From assembly GCA_019634165.1 (NCBI GenBank), contig JAHQVT010000012.1, positions 243,528 through 307,527 on the forward strand: DNA of 64,000 nt, given 5' to 3'. The stretch is from Rhodospirillales bacterium. GTDB taxonomy: Bacteria > Pseudomonadota > Alphaproteobacteria > Rhodospirillales > Thalassospiraceae. This document shows, piece after piece, positions 62,337-64,000 of the stretch (position 1 is the stretch's first letter; each line of letters starts with the position of its first letter). The position numbers and the translations under genes are program-made. Below the pieces are notes generated by a model. It was given only the letters and a program-made list of their open reading frames with translations, searched no databases and was not told where the DNA came from.

Positions 62337-62485
62337 ACAAAGCCCCCCGGTTTGGGAGACATCGTTAAGGGCTGCGATGCGCGACCTTGATCACGGCAAC
62401 CGATTTGCGCCAGACGCAAACAAATAAGACGAACACCAATAAAGGGTGCTTTGGTGTCTTTTGCCACACGCGGGTTCCGCGTCAT
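62333..62485 (-). CDS. Small basic ORF coupled to the TRAP permease (50 aa)
   Basis: ATG 62485-62483 is preceded by GGAGGAAGCCC, one of the best ribosome sites in the window. The frame codes 50 residues (basic, KDTKAPFIGVRLICLRLAQI, ending SPKPGGFV) and its TGA overlaps the permease ATG (ATGA). No transmembrane segment or family is recognised. It may be a leader peptide that couples or meters permease translation, or a true microprotein. Confidence 0.5.
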   Translation of the reverse strand: MTRNPRVAKDTKAPFIGVRLICLRLAQIGCRDQGRASQPLTMSPKPGGFV

Positions 62486-62561
62486 GGGCTTCCTCCTACT
62501 TCCTTGATTATTATTATTTTTATTGTGTTTTATTCCGTTCTTGATGGGGTTTCCTGACATC

Positions 62562-63620
62562 TCAGTCGATGAAAACCGTACCATCAAACAGCTTGCGTGC
62601 TGTGCGTAACAAACCTGCCTTGTCGACAGCACCGTCATTGGTTTTTTCGATAATCACGCTCATTTCGCCCGACGGGTGTTCCACCGAAAGGGTCGAAAGA
62701 TCGCCAATGTTTTCAACAGCAATATCTGCTGCTGGTGACCCCAGCAACAAACAGGCCGTTGCGACACTGACCGCGCCCAAAACCCCGATAGAGGCATGGC
62801 AACGGTGTGGGATAAAAGTCCGCGTCGAAACTGCGCCGCCATTTTGTGCGCGCGATACCATTGTCATTTTGGGAACGGATGCATCAGTTACATCCCCCAA
62901 ATTCATCAACGGACCACACTTCAGGCGAATGCTTTCAAGCTTTTGACGAAGCACGTCATTGGCTTCAAGTTCTTCGCGGCTTTCTTGTCCGGTAATCCCC
63001 ATTTCGACCGCCGACAGAACAACAACAGGCATGCCATTATCAATCATGGTGACATTTACACCATCAATCACATCAACATTATTGCCCGTCGGAAGCAATG
63101 CTCCGCACGTGGTGCCAGCAGTATCACTGAATAAAAGCGGGATCGGTGCCGATGTGCCCGGAACCCCGTCAATACGGGCATTTCCGGTATAAACCGGTTT
63201 GCCATTCGGGGTTTCAATGGTCGCTGTCGCTGTCTGGCCGGTGTTTTCCATATAAATGGTGACTTTGGTTTGGCCATCTTTTGCATCGACCAAGCCCCGT
63301 TCAATGGCAAATGGTCCGACACCGGCAAGGATATTGCCGCAGTTTTGTTTATCCGTGACAACCGCGCGATCAACAAAGACCTGTAGAAACAGGTAATCAA
63401 CATCAATGCCGGGGCGATCGGATTTTTTTACAACACCAACTTTCGAGGTCAGGGGGTCAGCACCCCCCATCCCGTCGATCTGTTTGGAATCAGGTGACCC
63501 CATGACGCGCAGCAAGACAGCATCGCGTGCGGCAATGTCTTTTGGCAGGTCATCTGCCAAAAAATAGCCACCCTTCGACGTACCACCACGCATCCACATG
63601 CACCGAATGCCATCAGACAT
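62562..63620 (-). CDS. galD: 4-oxalomesaconate tautomerase (PrpF family)
   Basis: ATG 63620 opens 352 residues. Seen: [56 protein letters not shown] and [15 protein letters not shown], the diaminopimelate-epimerase-like PrpF fold. The GalD/LigU branch converts keto and enol forms (or double-bond isomers) of 4-oxalomesaconate. LigU versus GalD chemistry cannot be told from motifs. The start overlaps the aldolase stop by eight bases. Confidence 0.9.
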   Translation of the reverse strand: MSDGIRCMWMRGGTSKGGYFLADDLPKDIAARDAVLLRVMGSPDSKQIDGMGGADPLTSKVGVVKKSDRPGIDVDYLFLQVFVDRAVVTDKQNCGNILAGVGPFAIERGLVDAKDGQTKVTIYMENTGQTATATIETPNGKPVYTGNARIDGVPGTSAPIPLLFSDTAGTTCGALLPTGNNVDVIDGVNVTMIDNGMPVVVLSAVEMGITGQESREELEANDVLRQKLESIRLKCGPLMNLGDVTDASVPKMTMVSRAQNGGAVSTRTFIPHRCHASIGVLGAVSVATACLLLGSPAADIAVENIGDLSTLSVEHPSGEMSVIIEKTNDGAVDKAGLLRTARKLFDGTVFID

Positions 63621-64000
63621 ATTTAAGGCCCTTTTCGGCCAGTCGCGGACGCATGTCATAAATATCCAAGCCCAACTCACCCTTCATCAGGCGGGCGCGG
63701 GTTTTGGCTTCTTTTTCTTCACGTGCAATGGAATTTTCAAGGGCTGTTGCAGCAGTTGCATGCGGAACGACACAAACACCATCATCATCGGCAACAATGA
63801 CGTCACCGGGATTCACGGCAGCACCACCGATCACGACGGGCACATTGACGGACCCGACGGTTTCCTTGACCGTTCCCTGTGCCGATACCGCCTTTGACCA
63901 GACCGGGAATTTAATTTCTGTCAAATCAAGGACGTCACGCACGCCTGCTTCAATAATCAGGCCACGGACCTTGCGGTACATTAAGGACCGCGCAAGAAGT
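63613..64000 (-). CDS. ligK: 4-carboxy-4-hydroxy-2-oxoadipate aldolase, RraA-like (N-terminus beyond window)
   Basis: The C-terminal 128 or so residues are visible; the frame stays open to base 64000. Seen: [55 protein letters not shown] and [16 protein letters not shown]. These fit the HMG/CHA aldolase (LigK/GalC/ProA) group of RraA-like proteins, which yields pyruvate and oxaloacetate. ATG 63981 is internal, not the start. It is first in view of the leftward catabolic operon. Confidence 0.9.
   Translation of the reverse strand, partial: LLARSLMYRKVRGLIIEAGVRDVLDLTEIKFPVWSKAVSAQGTVKETVGSVNVPVVIGGAAVNPGDVIVADDDGVCVVPHATAATALENSIAREEKEAKTRARLMKGELGLDIYDMRPRLAEKGLKYV

Noticed and set aside
1-64000. 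CRISPR arrays, insertion sequences, prophage
   Set aside because: No regularly spaced repeats, no transposase motifs and no phage structural genes were seen.

Overview
The window looks like chromosome from a free-living, probably marine alphaproteobacterium. The alphaproteobacterial markers are a bolA/J-domain divergent pair next to cobS-cobT and gluQ, a DUF6111 protein, aroK-aroB followed by a CorC-type protein, and TAXI-TRAP transport. A Thalassospira-like member of Rhodospirillales is my best guess, but that is inference from gene content. No phage, insertion sequence or CRISPR array was seen.

Region 1 (1-28 kb) is mostly housekeeping. It holds a MoxR ATPase running off the left edge, divergent to DUF1285/Nudix/DUF6111/cca/GDSL-esterase genes. 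Next come a c-di-GMP EAL-CBS-GGDEF protein and a leftward operon of a 45-residue membrane protein, an exported helical protein and xerD. Then follow aroK-aroB, a CorC-like protein, a CBS protein, DUF2889, an exported solute-binding/PDC-like protein, a PQQ-type sugar dehydrogenase with a di-haem cytochrome c, bolA, a J-domain protein, cobS-cobT, gluQ, a membrane GGDEF-EAL protein, rpmB and an HNH protein.

Region 2 (28-33 kb) holds a TonB-dependent siderophore receptor and its AraC-type regulator, with a Fur-like box and a 20-nt-period direct repeat. After it come a dsbB/YqaA pair and tRNA-Leu(CAA) with a clear promoter and terminator.

Region 3 (33.5-46.5 kb) is the most unusual part. A two-gene module is present twice in tandem: an AraC-type regulator of exactly 326 residues, then a large exported protein with Cys-rich repeats, a hydrophobic hairpin and a C-terminal tectonin-like beta-propeller. 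It is followed by a lipoprotein that fuses TPRs to a secretin domain, and by a protein with three propellers. Both modules carry the same 20-nt-period direct repeat exactly 14 nt past the regulator stop. I read this as a duplicated, regulator-controlled surface or secretion system; its function is unknown.

Region 4 (46.6-64 kb) is catabolic. It has an exported dienelactone-hydrolase-family protein and a LysR regulator divergent from a complete peptide-type ABC importer ending in allophanate hydrolase (atzF). The right end is a leftward cluster: CHA aldolase (ligK/galC, cut by the window edge), 4-oxalomesaconate tautomerase (galD), a 50-residue ORF coupled to a fused TRAP permease, a TAXI binding protein, a dienelactone-hydrolase-like enzyme, 2-pyrone-4,6-dicarboxylate hydrolase (ligI) and a D-2-hydroxyacid dehydrogenase. 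This points to use of pyrone dicarboxylate or of aromatic acids that pass through it.
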